Position numbers and translations under genes: made by a program
The notes under the pieces: generated by a model
The model's input: the letters and a program-made list of their open reading frames with translations, nothing else
Told to the model about the DNA's origin: nothing
The model's database searches: none
Shown here: positions 53,710 through 61,509 of the stretch, piece by piece
Position numbering within the stretch: position 1 is the first letter of the stretch
Layout of the letters: every line of letters begins with the position of its first letter
Source of the DNA: Kribbella sandramycini
GTDB lineage: Bacteria > Actinomycetota > Actinomycetes > Propionibacteriales > Kribbellaceae
DNA: 64,000 nt
Reading direction: 5' to 3'
Assembly (NCBI RefSeq): GCF_013131805.1
Contig: NZ_JABJRC010000002.1
Span: 62,001-126,000, forward strand

Positions 53710-54567
53710 ATGCGAACCACCCGGCAACTGAAGGAAACGCTGTCCTGGCAGGACTTCGCCCACCAGGAACGAGCCTGGTCGATCGCGACCGTCCTCGTCC
53801 GGCTCGCCCTGGCGGCCGGCTTCCTCTCCTCCGTCGCCGACCGCTTCGGCTGGTGGGGCCCACCAGGAACCAAAGCCGTTGGCTGGGGCAACTTCCCGGC
53901 CTACACCGCCTACACCCACACCCTCTCGCCCTACGTCCCCAACACCCTCCAAGACGCCGCCGCTTGGGCCTCAACCGCCGCCGAAATGGTCCTCGGCCTG
54001 ACGCTCCTCCTAGGCATCCTCGTCCGCTGGTCCGCCCTGGCCTCAGTAGCCCTCCTGCTCGTCTTCGGCCTCTCCATGGGCCTCTTCCTAGGCTGGCCGG
54101 CCCCCTTCAGCTACTCCGTCTTCGCCGCCGCCGGCGCCGCCCTCCTCCTAGCCCTGGCCCCCGTCAAAACCTTTGCCTTGAGCATCGACCGGCTGTTCCT
54201 CGGGGGTAAGTCGAGGACGCCCGTCGTTGGCGGCCTGTTGGCCATCGTCGCCCTGGCCGGGGTAGCTGCCTGCAGTTCTGCCACCGACAGCACACCGGTC
54301 GCGGCGACGAGTACTGCCGCAGCATCGCCCCCGCACGCGAAGATCCTGTTGCAGCGAGCGCTTCCGAACGCTGCCGGCAAGACGTTCACCTCGCAGGTCG
54401 TCGACTTCCCGCCCGCGACGACGTACCAACCGGGCGAGTACTGGTACGAGGAGCCAGGCGCACACCACGTGATCGCGGCCAACGCGAGCACGAGCGAAGA
54501 CGCGAAACTGCTGGTCGTCTACGTCTCGACGACCGGCGACGCGTTGCAGGCCGACGACTCGCGCTGA
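53710..54567 (+). CDS. DoxX-like membrane protein fused to a truncated cupin
   Basis: 285 aa. Residues 1-165: DoxX/DUF417-like membrane part with four helices (VLVRLALAAGFLSSVADRFG; AAAWASTAAEMVLGLTLLLG). Residues 175-195 look like a complete lipoprotein signal with lipobox (LAIVALAGVAAC), embedded in the middle. Residues 205-285: a cupin-2 remnant (ILLQRALPNAAGKTFTSQVV; EYWYEEPGAHHV; KLLVVYVSTTGD). The first cupin motif with its HxH metal site is missing, as if about 30 residues had been deleted between FPPATTY and QPGEYW. Looks like fusion of two adjacent genes plus an internal deletion. Under MocR control. Confidence 0.8.
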   Translation: MRTTRQLKETLSWQDFAHQERAWSIATVLVRLALAAGFLSSVADRFGWWGPPGTKAVGWGNFPAYTAYTHTLSPYVPNTLQDAAAWASTAAEMVLGLTLLLGILVRWSALASVALLLVFGLSMGLFLGWPAPFSYSVFAAAGAALLLALAPVKTFALSIDRLFLGGKSRTPVVGGLLAIVALAGVAACSSATDSTPVAATSTAAASPPHAKILLQRALPNAAGKTFTSQVVDFPPATTYQPGEYWYEEPGAHHVIAANASTSEDAKLLVVYVSTTGDALQADDSR

Positions 54568-54597
54568 GGGCGCGGCCAGGCAGGTGGTCGTGCTGGG

Positions 54598-54631
54598 CCG
54601 TCAGGAGGCGGGTTGAAGTGCCTCCTGACGG
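54598..54631. terminator. bidirectional hairpin terminator
   Basis: CCGTCAGGAGGC (54598-54609) and GCCTCCTGACGG (54620-54631) form a perfect 12-bp stem with a 10-base loop, exactly between the stops of the convergent DoxX-cupin (54567) and I36-like (54640) genes. Confidence 0.8.
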
Positions 54632-54639
54632 CGGGAGGA

Positions 54640-55116
54640 TCAGCAGGCGTCGTTGCTCCAGCGGTGGGACGCGATGTTGTTGTCGATCCGCTCGTTCTTA
54701 CCGGCGGACCACGGGTAGTAGTGGCTGAACGTCTGGCCGCCGGTGGTGAGGTTGGGCCAGGAGTCGCCGCGGCTCAGGCAGGCCCAGGCGCCGCCCTGGT
54801 CCTTGCCCCAGTGGAAGTCGACGTTCTCGTACTCCGCGTGTACGCCGTTGTTCCACAGGTCTGATGCCCGGTTGAGCATGCTGTTCTCGGTTCCGTGGCT
54901 GGTGCAGTCGCCCCAGTCGCGGTCTGCTCCGCTCCACCGGCAGGTCGCACCCCGGCCGCCCGGCAGATCCCAGGCGTAGACGAAGCCGTCGGGGGCTGCG
55001 GCGTGACGTTCGGAGGGGGCCGGGACCGGCGGCGGGCCGGCGACGGCGGACGTCGTTCCGGCGGTGGCCGCGGCGAGGAGGCCGGTCATCGCGATTGTTG
55101 TCGTCAGAACTCGCAT
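54640..55116 (-). CDS. secreted peptidase-inhibitor I36-like protein
   Basis: 158 aa from ATG 55116 with GGAG five bases upstream. Signal peptide TTTIAMTGLLAAATAGTTSAVA. The mature domain is small and Trp/Asn/Cys-rich: FVYAWDLPGGRGATCRWSGA, NRASDLWNNGVHAEYENVDF and ACLSRGDSWPNL, with the C-terminus SHRWSNDAC. The pattern fits the I36 (Streptomyces metalloproteinase inhibitor)-type family abundant in actinobacteria, probably disulfide-bonded. Inhibition of a protease has not been shown. Confidence 0.75.
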   Translation of the reverse strand: MRVLTTTIAMTGLLAAATAGTTSAVAGPPPVPAPSERHAAAPDGFVYAWDLPGGRGATCRWSGADRDWGDCTSHGTENSMLNRASDLWNNGVHAEYENVDFHWGKDQGGAWACLSRGDSWPNLTTGGQTFSHYYPWSAGKNERIDNNIASHRWSNDAC

Positions 55117-55183
55117 GAGTACTCCATCTCGGGTGTTGGTCGTCAGCGTGACCGGACGGCCACGCGGTTCGGTGGCGGTGCGC

Positions 55184-56038
55184 TCAGCCGCGCTCGAGGA
55201 CCTTGAGCGCAGTCGGCAGAGCTGCACGCTGGAGGCGCAACTTGGTGTCCAGCTCGGATTTGTACTGCCGGCGCTGTTCGTCGGCGACCCGCCGGTCGGC
55301 CGTCTGGGCGGCCGCGGCCAGGCCGGAGGTGTGCAGGCATTCGGCTTCCGCGATGGCGGTCCTGATCTCTTCGGCCGGTGCGAGGCCGGTGCGGTGCCGC
55401 ATCAACCGGGCCGACTCCACTGGCGCGATGAAGTCGAACCCGCGGCTCTTCATACAGCGGGACCAGGCGGCCACGAGCGGCTGGAACGACTCGGCTTTGA
55501 GGACCTGGAGGGCGCGAGCGCGCGGCAGGCCGTTGGTGAGCTTGATCGCCCGGTACCAGCCGGGCAGATCGCCGTACAACGCCCGCTGTGCCTCGGCATC
55601 ACAGCCCTGGTCGCTATGGGTGACCAGGCGGCCGTCGACGTCTTGCGCGGTCAGCCCGACCGGCGTCGGGCCGTTGACCGTGCTGAGGTACTTCTCCTGC
55701 TGATCAGGTGCCAGCGAGCTGAAGTACTTCCGGTTCGGATGCTGTGCGTCGCGGGCACGGGACTTCGCTTCGAGCGCGATCCCGTAGCCGTGCCGCCGGG
55801 CCCAGTCGACGTCCTCGACGCCGTACGGGAACTTGCGGTGTTCCGCGGCCGAACTGCGTGCGACCGGCCAGTACTTGAAGCCGGCCCGCTCGACGCACTC
55901 GCGAACCAGCAGCTGCTCTGCGTCGTACAAGCGGCTGGTCTCGATCTCGGTCAGCGGCCCGGCGGCCGGCGGCCCGGTTGCGCAACCAGCCAGAATCATC
56001 AACAGGGTAAGAAGAAACGTCCCCCGGGTGCAGCGCAT
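55184..56038 (-). CDS. lipoprotein of unknown function
   Basis: 284 aa from ATG 56038 with GGAGGT six bases upstream. Lipobox LMILAGC. The body is helical and charged: IETSRLYDAEQLLVRECVER, AGFKYWPVARS, FQPLVAAWSRCMKSRGFDF and a C-terminal coiled-coil-like stretch RRQYKSELDTKLRLQRAALP. The MKSRGFDF and CVERAGFKYW pieces recur in many actinobacterial lipoproteins of about this size. No enzymatic motif. Function unknown. Confidence 0.8.
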   Translation of the reverse strand: MRCTRGTFLLTLLMILAGCATGPPAAGPLTEIETSRLYDAEQLLVRECVERAGFKYWPVARSSAAEHRKFPYGVEDVDWARRHGYGIALEAKSRARDAQHPNRKYFSSLAPDQQEKYLSTVNGPTPVGLTAQDVDGRLVTHSDQGCDAEAQRALYGDLPGWYRAIKLTNGLPRARALQVLKAESFQPLVAAWSRCMKSRGFDFIAPVESARLMRHRTGLAPAEEIRTAIAEAECLHTSGLAAAAQTADRRVADEQRRQYKSELDTKLRLQRAALPTALKVLERG

Positions 56039-56290
56039 GCGGCGACCTCCAGACGCACTCGGTTTCGAGGATGCCTCGATACTGAGTGTCACCGGTGCCC
56101 GGCGGCCAAGTTTTCCGATCCCGCGCAAGAGCTGGACGCGGCGCCAGGGATCGGATCATGCTGTAGAGAGGGCAAGGCAAAAAGTTGCTAGCGGCAACGA
56201 ATGCTGCGTGATCAAGACAACGGTGCGGGGTGGTGCGGGAGTCGGTACCTTGGGTGGGTGCTTGTTCGCCCACAAGGATCAGGGGGATTG

Positions 56291-56794
56291 ATGAAGAGAA
56301 TGCGGTTGTTGGCTGCTGCGTTGGCGGTGGTGGCTACGGTGCTCGTTGCGCCGGCGGGGGGTGCCAGCGCGGCGCCGCAGCGGCTGGGGACGGCGGGGTA
56401 CTGCCCGAACGCGAATGGCGTGACGGTGGTGGTTGATTATCAGGGGCTCGGGTTTGCTACTGAGATCCGGTGTGCGCCGGGGGATCAGGCGACGGGGCTG
56501 GCGGCGCTGGAGAATGCCGGGTTCGTGGTGACGGGAACGGATCGGTGGGGTAAGGCGTTCATCTGCCGGATCAACGGGCAGCCGACGCCGGCTGCGGAGC
56601 CGTGTAAGAACACGCCGCCGGCCAGTGCGTACTGGTCGTACTGGCATGCGCCGAACGGCGGCTCGTGGACGTACAGCCAGTCCGGGGCGACCGCGCGGAA
56701 GCCACCACTGGGGAGTTTTGAGGGCTGGTCGTTCTCGCAGAACGCGGGGCCGACGACGAACCCGCCGCCGCGGGTGGCGCCGGTTCGGCCTTAG
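56291..56794 (+). CDS. secreted DUF4430-like protein, stand-alone
   Basis: 167 aa. Signal peptide (RLLAAALAVVATVLVAPAGGASA). The mature protein resembles the N-terminal domain of the membrane-anchored protein at 60367-61509: GYCPNANGVTVVVDYQGLG versus GFCPTEEGVTVVIDFGKLG, then IRCAPG, AFICRINGQP, AYWSYWHAPNGGSWTYS, LGSFEGWSFSQNA. This matches the shape of DUF4430, the beta-domain of cobalamin carriers such as intrinsic factor. It lacks a membrane anchor, so it would be released. Its stop overlaps the stop of the convergent ECF S-component gene. A hairpin (CCTTG...CAAGG, about 56250-56279) lies before its AGGGGG site. Confidence 0.75.
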   Translation: MKRMRLLAAALAVVATVLVAPAGGASAAPQRLGTAGYCPNANGVTVVVDYQGLGFATEIRCAPGDQATGLAALENAGFVVTGTDRWGKAFICRINGQPTPAAEPCKNTPPASAYWSYWHAPNGGSWTYSQSGATARKPPLGSFEGWSFSQNAGPTTNPPPRVAPVRP

Positions 56795-57663
56795 GTACGT
56801 CGGTGGGCCGGCTCCTTGGCGGGGGCCGGCCTGCCGAAGGTGCCTTTGACGCCGAAGGAGGCGCGGTGCGCCGTACGGCGGAGGACGGCGAGGACGGCGG
56901 GGCCGAGTAGCAGGATCGCGACGGTGTTGGTGATCGCGCGGCCGGTGTCCCAGCCGCCGGTCGAGGTGAGCAGGGTGAAGATCGCGAACCGGTGCAGGTT
57001 GTCGAGGACCGGGGCGCCGGGGACGTAGCTGATACCGCCGTCGTGGTACGGGACCTCGGCGTTTGTGATGAACGGCCAGAACCACAGGTTCATCAGGAAG
57101 CCGAAGGCGTAGGCGACGAAGATGCCGTACGCGACGAGCATCGCGATCTCGCCCTTGCCGCGGATCCGGCGCGGCAGCAGGCCCGCGCCCAGGCCGATCC
57201 AGGCCGAGCAGATCATCTGGAACGGCAGCCACGGCCCGACGCCCGCGGTCAGCAGGGCGGACGCGAACAGCGACGTACACCCGAGCAGGAAGCCGAAGCC
57301 GGGGCCGAACACCCGCCCGGCCAGAACGAGCAGGAAGAAGACCGACTCGATCCCCGCCGTCCCCGCGCCCAGCGTCGGCCGGAGTGCCGCGTTGACCGCG
57401 GAGAGGACGCCGAGGATGGCCAGCGCCTTCGAGTCCATCCCGCCCTCGGACAGCTCCGCGATCACCACCATTACCAGCACCGGCAGGATCACGATGAAGA
57501 TGAACGGCGCGTCGGTCCCGTGCTGAGAGGGCGACGGCTCGACCTGTACGAGCAACGGCCAGATGAACATCATCAACCCGGCCACCGTCGCCAGAGTCAG
57601 CACAATCGCGGACCGCGCGCCGACCCGCACGGCGCCTGGATCGACAACTGTGGAAGGGGTCAT
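56791..57663 (-). CDS. ECF transporter S component (substrate-binding membrane subunit)
   Basis: 290 aa with six to seven hydrophobic segments (IVLTLATVAGLMMFIWPLLV; GLGAGLLPRRIRGKGEIAML; AYGIFVAYAFGFLMNLWFWP). GVLSAVNAALRPTLGAGTAG is the conserved first-loop region of S components with the AxxxA helix that docks to EcfT. Its gene start overlaps the ATPase stop (ATGA). The partners suggest a vitamin B12-type substrate (CbrT-like), but the S component itself does not prove this. Confidence 0.8.
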   Translation of the reverse strand: MTPSTVVDPGAVRVGARSAIVLTLATVAGLMMFIWPLLVQVEPSPSQHGTDAPFIFIVILPVLVMVVIAELSEGGMDSKALAILGVLSAVNAALRPTLGAGTAGIESVFFLLVLAGRVFGPGFGFLLGCTSLFASALLTAGVGPWLPFQMICSAWIGLGAGLLPRRIRGKGEIAMLVAYGIFVAYAFGFLMNLWFWPFITNAEVPYHDGGISYVPGAPVLDNLHRFAIFTLLTSTGGWDTGRAITNTVAILLLGPAVLAVLRRTAHRASFGVKGTFGRPAPAKEPAHRRT

Positions 57664-59276
57664 CGGTTCGCCTCCGTGGGGGTGAGGGCGTCCCGGACGG
57701 CGTCGACGGTGAGCCAGGGGGAGGGGGCGAGGATCTTGGCGACCTGGGGTGCGAAGGCGGGGGAGGCGCTGACCACCTCGGTCGTGGTGCCGTCGGCGAC
57801 GATCTCGCCTTCGGCCATCACGACGACGCGGTCGGCGGTCGCGGCGACGAACTCGACGTCGTGGGTGGCGACGACGATGGTGCGGCCTTCGGCGGCGAGG
57901 GTCCGGACGATCGCGCGGAGCCGGGCCTTGGCGGCGTAGTCGAGACCGCGCGTGGGTTCGTCGAGCAGGACGATGCGCGGCGCGGCGGTGAGCTGGACGG
58001 CGAGCGCCAGCGAGAGCCGCTGCCCTTCGGACAGATCCCGAGGATGACGGTCATCCGGGAGACCCGGGACGATCCGGTCCAGCAGCGCGCGGCAGGTGCC
58101 AGGCGCCGCGCCGGACTCACGGTCGGCCCCGGCACACTCATCGGCCACCGACTCGCGGTACAGCAGATCGCTAGGCGTCTGCGGGACCAGCCCGACCAGC
58201 TTGCGCGACTCACTGCGCGACAACCGCTTCGGATCGTTGCCGTCGACATCGACCGTCCCGCCCTGCCGCGGCCCGGCGCCGTGCAGACCCCACAACAGCG
58301 AGGACTTCCCGGAGCCGTTGCGGCCCATCATCGCGGTCACCGCACCGCGATGCAGGTCGAGGTCGACACCGCGGACCGCCACCACCTCGCCGTACCGGAC
58401 GACGACCTTGCGGGCCGTGAGCAACCGTTCGCCAACGGCCGCCGGCTCGGACGACGGCGTACGTCCGTCGAGCAGTTCACGCAGCGGCCCCGCGACGCGC
58501 CGCGCATCGCGGACCGACAGCGGGAGCGGGGACCAGCCGGCCAGCCGACCGAGCTCGACGATGGGCGGTGCGATGGACGACGTCCGCAGGATCTCGGCCG
58601 GTTCGCCCGCCTGGGCGCTGCCGTCCCCGGGGAGGTGGATCAGGCGATCGGCGTACTGGACGACGCGCTCCATCCGGTGCTCGGCCATCAGCACGGTCAC
58701 ACCGAGATCGTGGACGAGCCGGGTGATCGCGGCCAGCACATCCTCGGCTGCCGTCGGGTCGAGCGCCGACGTCGGCTCGTCGAGCACCAGCACCCGCGGG
58801 TGGCTCGTCAGAACCGAACCGATCGCGACGCGCTGCTGCTGACCGCCGGACAGCGTCCGCAGTGGACGGCGGCGCAACTCCGCGATGCCCAGCAGATCCA
58901 GCGTCTCCTCGACCCGTTTACGCATCGTCGCCGGCGGGACGGCGAGCTGTTCCATGCCGTAGGCAAGCTCTTCTTCGACGGTGTCGGTGACGAAGCCGGC
59001 CAGCGGGTCCTGGCCGACGACCCCGACCAGATGGGCGAACTCGCGCGGCGGGCGGCTGCTGGTGGCGATCCCGTCGACCGTGACCTCGCCGTCCAGGTGG
59101 CCGCCGGTGAAGTGCGGGACGAGACCGTTGACGGCGCCGAGCATGGTCGACTTGCCGGTTCCGGTACGTCCGGTGAGCAGGCACAGCTCACCTTCGCCGA
59201 TGGTCAGGTCGATCCGATCGAGGACCGGACTCGCGGCCCCGGGATAGGTGACGCTGACGTTGTCGAACCGGATCAC
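57660..59276 (-). CDS. ECF transporter ATPase, two ATP-binding domains in one chain
   Basis: 538 aa from a GTG overlapping the EcfT stop (GTGA). Domain 1: Walker A GRTGTGKS, signature LSGGQQQR, Walker B VLVLDEPTSALD. Domain 2: Walker A GRNGSGKS, signature LSEGQRLSLA (degenerate second residue), Walker B IVLLDEPTRGLD. It fuses EcfA and EcfA', which normally are separate. It would power import through the adjacent T and S components at the inner face of the membrane. It lies in the middle of the five-gene overlapping operon. Confidence 0.93.
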   Translation of the reverse strand: MIRFDNVSVTYPGAASPVLDRIDLTIGEGELCLLTGRTGTGKSTMLGAVNGLVPHFTGGHLDGEVTVDGIATSSRPPREFAHLVGVVGQDPLAGFVTDTVEEELAYGMEQLAVPPATMRKRVEETLDLLGIAELRRRPLRTLSGGQQQRVAIGSVLTSHPRVLVLDEPTSALDPTAAEDVLAAITRLVHDLGVTVLMAEHRMERVVQYADRLIHLPGDGSAQAGEPAEILRTSSIAPPIVELGRLAGWSPLPLSVRDARRVAGPLRELLDGRTPSSEPAAVGERLLTARKVVVRYGEVVAVRGVDLDLHRGAVTAMMGRNGSGKSSLLWGLHGAGPRQGGTVDVDGNDPKRLSRSESRKLVGLVPQTPSDLLYRESVADECAGADRESGAAPGTCRALLDRIVPGLPDDRHPRDLSEGQRLSLALAVQLTAAPRIVLLDEPTRGLDYAAKARLRAIVRTLAAEGRTIVVATHDVEFVAATADRVVVMAEGEIVADGTTTEVVSASPAFAPQVAKILAPSPWLTVDAVRDALTPTEANR

Positions 59277-60370
59277 CGGCCGGCCTCCTCGAGGTCGTTG
59301 GCGGCCGGCGGTACCAGCCAGGCGGGCAGCAGTGCGATCAGTACGCCGACCGCGGGCAGCAGGTCGACCTCGGGCCAGGCCAACGGCCGGAGCGACGGGT
59401 TGAGGTTCGCCGGGTCGACCGAGCTGCTGCGGAACAGGACGATCGCGGCCACGATCCCGCAGCCGGCGGCCACGAGTTCGGCGAGCCGCCAATGGTCAGG
59501 GCGGTACATGGTCCGGTGCACGCGGCGGCCGGCCGAGTACATCCCGGTGGCGGCGATCGCGACGCCGATGGCGAGCATCGGGCCTGCCAGGTAGCGCGGG
59601 GTCGTGCCGTCGAGGACGCCGTACACGCCGACGCAGATGCCGATCAGGCCGGTGACGAGCAGGGCGCCGGTGACCGCGCGGGCGCCGCCGGTCAGCGCGC
59701 CGGAGCGGCCGTAGCCGCGGCTGTCCATCGCGGCGGCGAGGCGAAGCGAGCGGTCGAGCGCGTCTTCGAGGACGGGGATCGCGACCGCGCGGAACGCCCG
59801 GATGCCGCGTTCGGTGCTGCCGCGCAGGCGCCGCGCGCGGCCGACCCGGACGACGCTCTCGGCGAGCTGCGGGAAGACCGAGACCGCGACGACGACCGCC
59901 GAGCCGGCTTCGTAGAGCGCGGACGGGACCGACTTGAGCAGCCGTTTGGGGTTGGCGAGCGCGTTGGCCGCGCCGACGCAGATCAGCATGGTCGCGAGGC
60001 GGAGCCCGTCGTACGCGCCGCCGAGCAGCGACTCCAGGGTGACCTGACCGAACAGCCGGATCCCGGCAGCCCAAGCAGGCAAGGGGATCTCGGGCAGTGT
60101 GAACAGGATCTGGTCCCCTTCGCCGCCGCCGAAGATGATCCGGTAGACGACGCGCATGACGACGATGAACGCACCGAGCGACAGGTACAGCCGGAAGGCC
60201 ACCGCCCAGGGCGCGTCCGAACGCCGGTTGATCACCACGAAGATCACCACCGACAGGATCAGCGCCAGCAGCATCGGGTTCGTCGTCCGGCTCGCGGCCG
60301 TCGCCAGGCCGAGCGCCCACAGCCACCATGCCGCCGGATGCAGGTTCCGCGGCAGCCAGTACGCCGTCAC
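59273..60370 (-). CDS. ECF transporter T component (EcfT)
   Basis: 365 aa from a GTG overlapping the preceding stop (GTGA). Five to eight membrane segments (MLLALILSVVIFVVINRRSD; LRLATMLICVGAANALANPK). Two cytoplasmic coupling helices are visible: VVRVGRARRLRGSTERG and LAAAMDSRGYGRSG, containing the Ala/Arg-rich motifs that bind the ATPases. The C-terminal ~120 residues add further helices beyond the core EcfT. Dedicated to the S component at the end of the operon. Confidence 0.9.
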   Translation of the reverse strand: MTAYWLPRNLHPAAWWLWALGLATAASRTTNPMLLALILSVVIFVVINRRSDAPWAVAFRLYLSLGAFIVVMRVVYRIIFGGGEGDQILFTLPEIPLPAWAAGIRLFGQVTLESLLGGAYDGLRLATMLICVGAANALANPKRLLKSVPSALYEAGSAVVVAVSVFPQLAESVVRVGRARRLRGSTERGIRAFRAVAIPVLEDALDRSLRLAAAMDSRGYGRSGALTGGARAVTGALLVTGLIGICVGVYGVLDGTTPRYLAGPMLAIGVAIAATGMYSAGRRVHRTMYRPDHWRLAELVAAGCGIVAAIVLFRSSSVDPANLNPSLRPLAWPEVDLLPAVGVLIALLPAWLVPPAANDLEEAGR

Positions 60371-61509
60371 GAGCGCCGCGCCTGCCGGTACTGCGCCGTG
60401 ATCACCGCACCCCCGAGCAGAATCAGCACCGCGAACCCGGTCAGCATCGTCGACACCGGCACTCCCTTCGGCACATTCTGGCTGCTGCCACTCGGCTCGC
60501 CGCCGGACCAGGCGATGTCCCCATTGGAGCCTGGAGTCGGTGTGTCGCCGTCACCTGGCCGCGGGGCTCCCGGTTGCTCACCGCCGGGGAGCAGACCGTC
60601 GCGGGGCAGGCCGGGTGGGAGGGTGGTGGGTGCGCCGGGCTGTGGGACACCGTTGGAGCTGGTCGGCGCGGGTTGGCCGGGGGTGCTGGGTCGGCCCGGC
60701 CAGCTGGGCTGATTCGTGGCGCCGTTCTGGGTCGGGCCGCCGGACGAGCCGCTGGGGTAGGTCGGGCGGCTGTTGCCGGGGATGGTGGTGATGGTGTCCC
60801 CGGGGAGGCTGCCCTGGTCGCCTGGGTTGCCCGGGTTGTTGTTGGGCTGCTGCTGCTCGTTGGGGTTGTTGCCGCTCGGGCCCTGGGTCGGGATCGTGTT
60901 GGTGGGCTGGGGCGCGCTGTTCGGGCGGCGCGGAGTGATCCGGGGCTTGGGGTTGGTCTCGGCGGTGGCGTTCAGCGAGAACGACCAGCCCTCGAACCCG
61001 CCGCGGATCGCGTTCCGGTTCTTCACACCCCACTGCGAGTACTGCCACTGCCCGCCGTTCGCGGCCCACCAGTACGACCAGTAGCCGGCCGCCGGCGGCG
61101 TGTCGATACACGGCTCCTTGTACTTCTCCCGCCCCTTGATCGGGATGACCTCGTCCGGCGCGGGCCGGTTCTCCAGCCGGCAGATGAAGGCCTCACCCCA
61201 GCGCCGCGTGCCCTGGAGCTGAATCCCCGCGTCGACGAGCGCCGAGTGCCCGGTGAACCCCGGGCCGACCGGCCCAGGCGCGCAGCGGACGATCGCCGTC
61301 CCGCCGAGTTTGCCGAAGTCGATGACGACCGTCACCCCTTCCTCGGTCGGGCAGAACCCCGGCGTACCGCGCGAAGGATCGACCGCACTCGCCGTCAGCG
61401 GCGCCCCCACCAGCCCCAGCCCGAGCACGAACGCCGCGCCCCGGACCAGCCAGTGCCGGCGGGGCCGCGATGAGCGGTCGCGCCGCGGTGTGACCTGGCG
61501 GCGGTTCAT
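60367..61509 (-). CDS. membrane-anchored secreted DUF4430-like protein
   Basis: 380 aa, ATG overlapping the upstream stop (ATGA). A basic start, signal peptide (GAAFVLGLGLVGAPLTASA), then the DUF4430-like domain (GFCPTEEGVTVVIDFGKLGG; GEAFICRLENRP; AGYWSYWWAANGGQWQYSQW; GGFEGWSFSLNA). A ~150-residue Pro/Asn/Gly/Thr-rich linker follows, then one membrane helix (VSTMLTGFAVLILLGGAVIT) with a short basic tail. So the domain is displayed outside the cell on a stalk. In animals DUF4430 is the beta-domain that closes the cobalamin site of intrinsic factor; here its partner alpha domain is encoded by the preceding gene. Confidence 0.82.
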   Translation of the reverse strand: MNRRQVTPRRDRSSRPRRHWLVRGAAFVLGLGLVGAPLTASAVDPSRGTPGFCPTEEGVTVVIDFGKLGGTAIVRCAPGPVGPGFTGHSALVDAGIQLQGTRRWGEAFICRLENRPAPDEVIPIKGREKYKEPCIDTPPAAGYWSYWWAANGGQWQYSQWGVKNRNAIRGGFEGWSFSLNATAETNPKPRITPRRPNSAPQPTNTIPTQGPSGNNPNEQQQPNNNPGNPGDQGSLPGDTITTIPGNSRPTYPSGSSGGPTQNGATNQPSWPGRPSTPGQPAPTSSNGVPQPGAPTTLPPGLPRDGLLPGGEQPGAPRPGDGDTPTPGSNGDIAWSGGEPSGSSQNVPKGVPVSTMLTGFAVLILLGGAVITAQYRQARRS

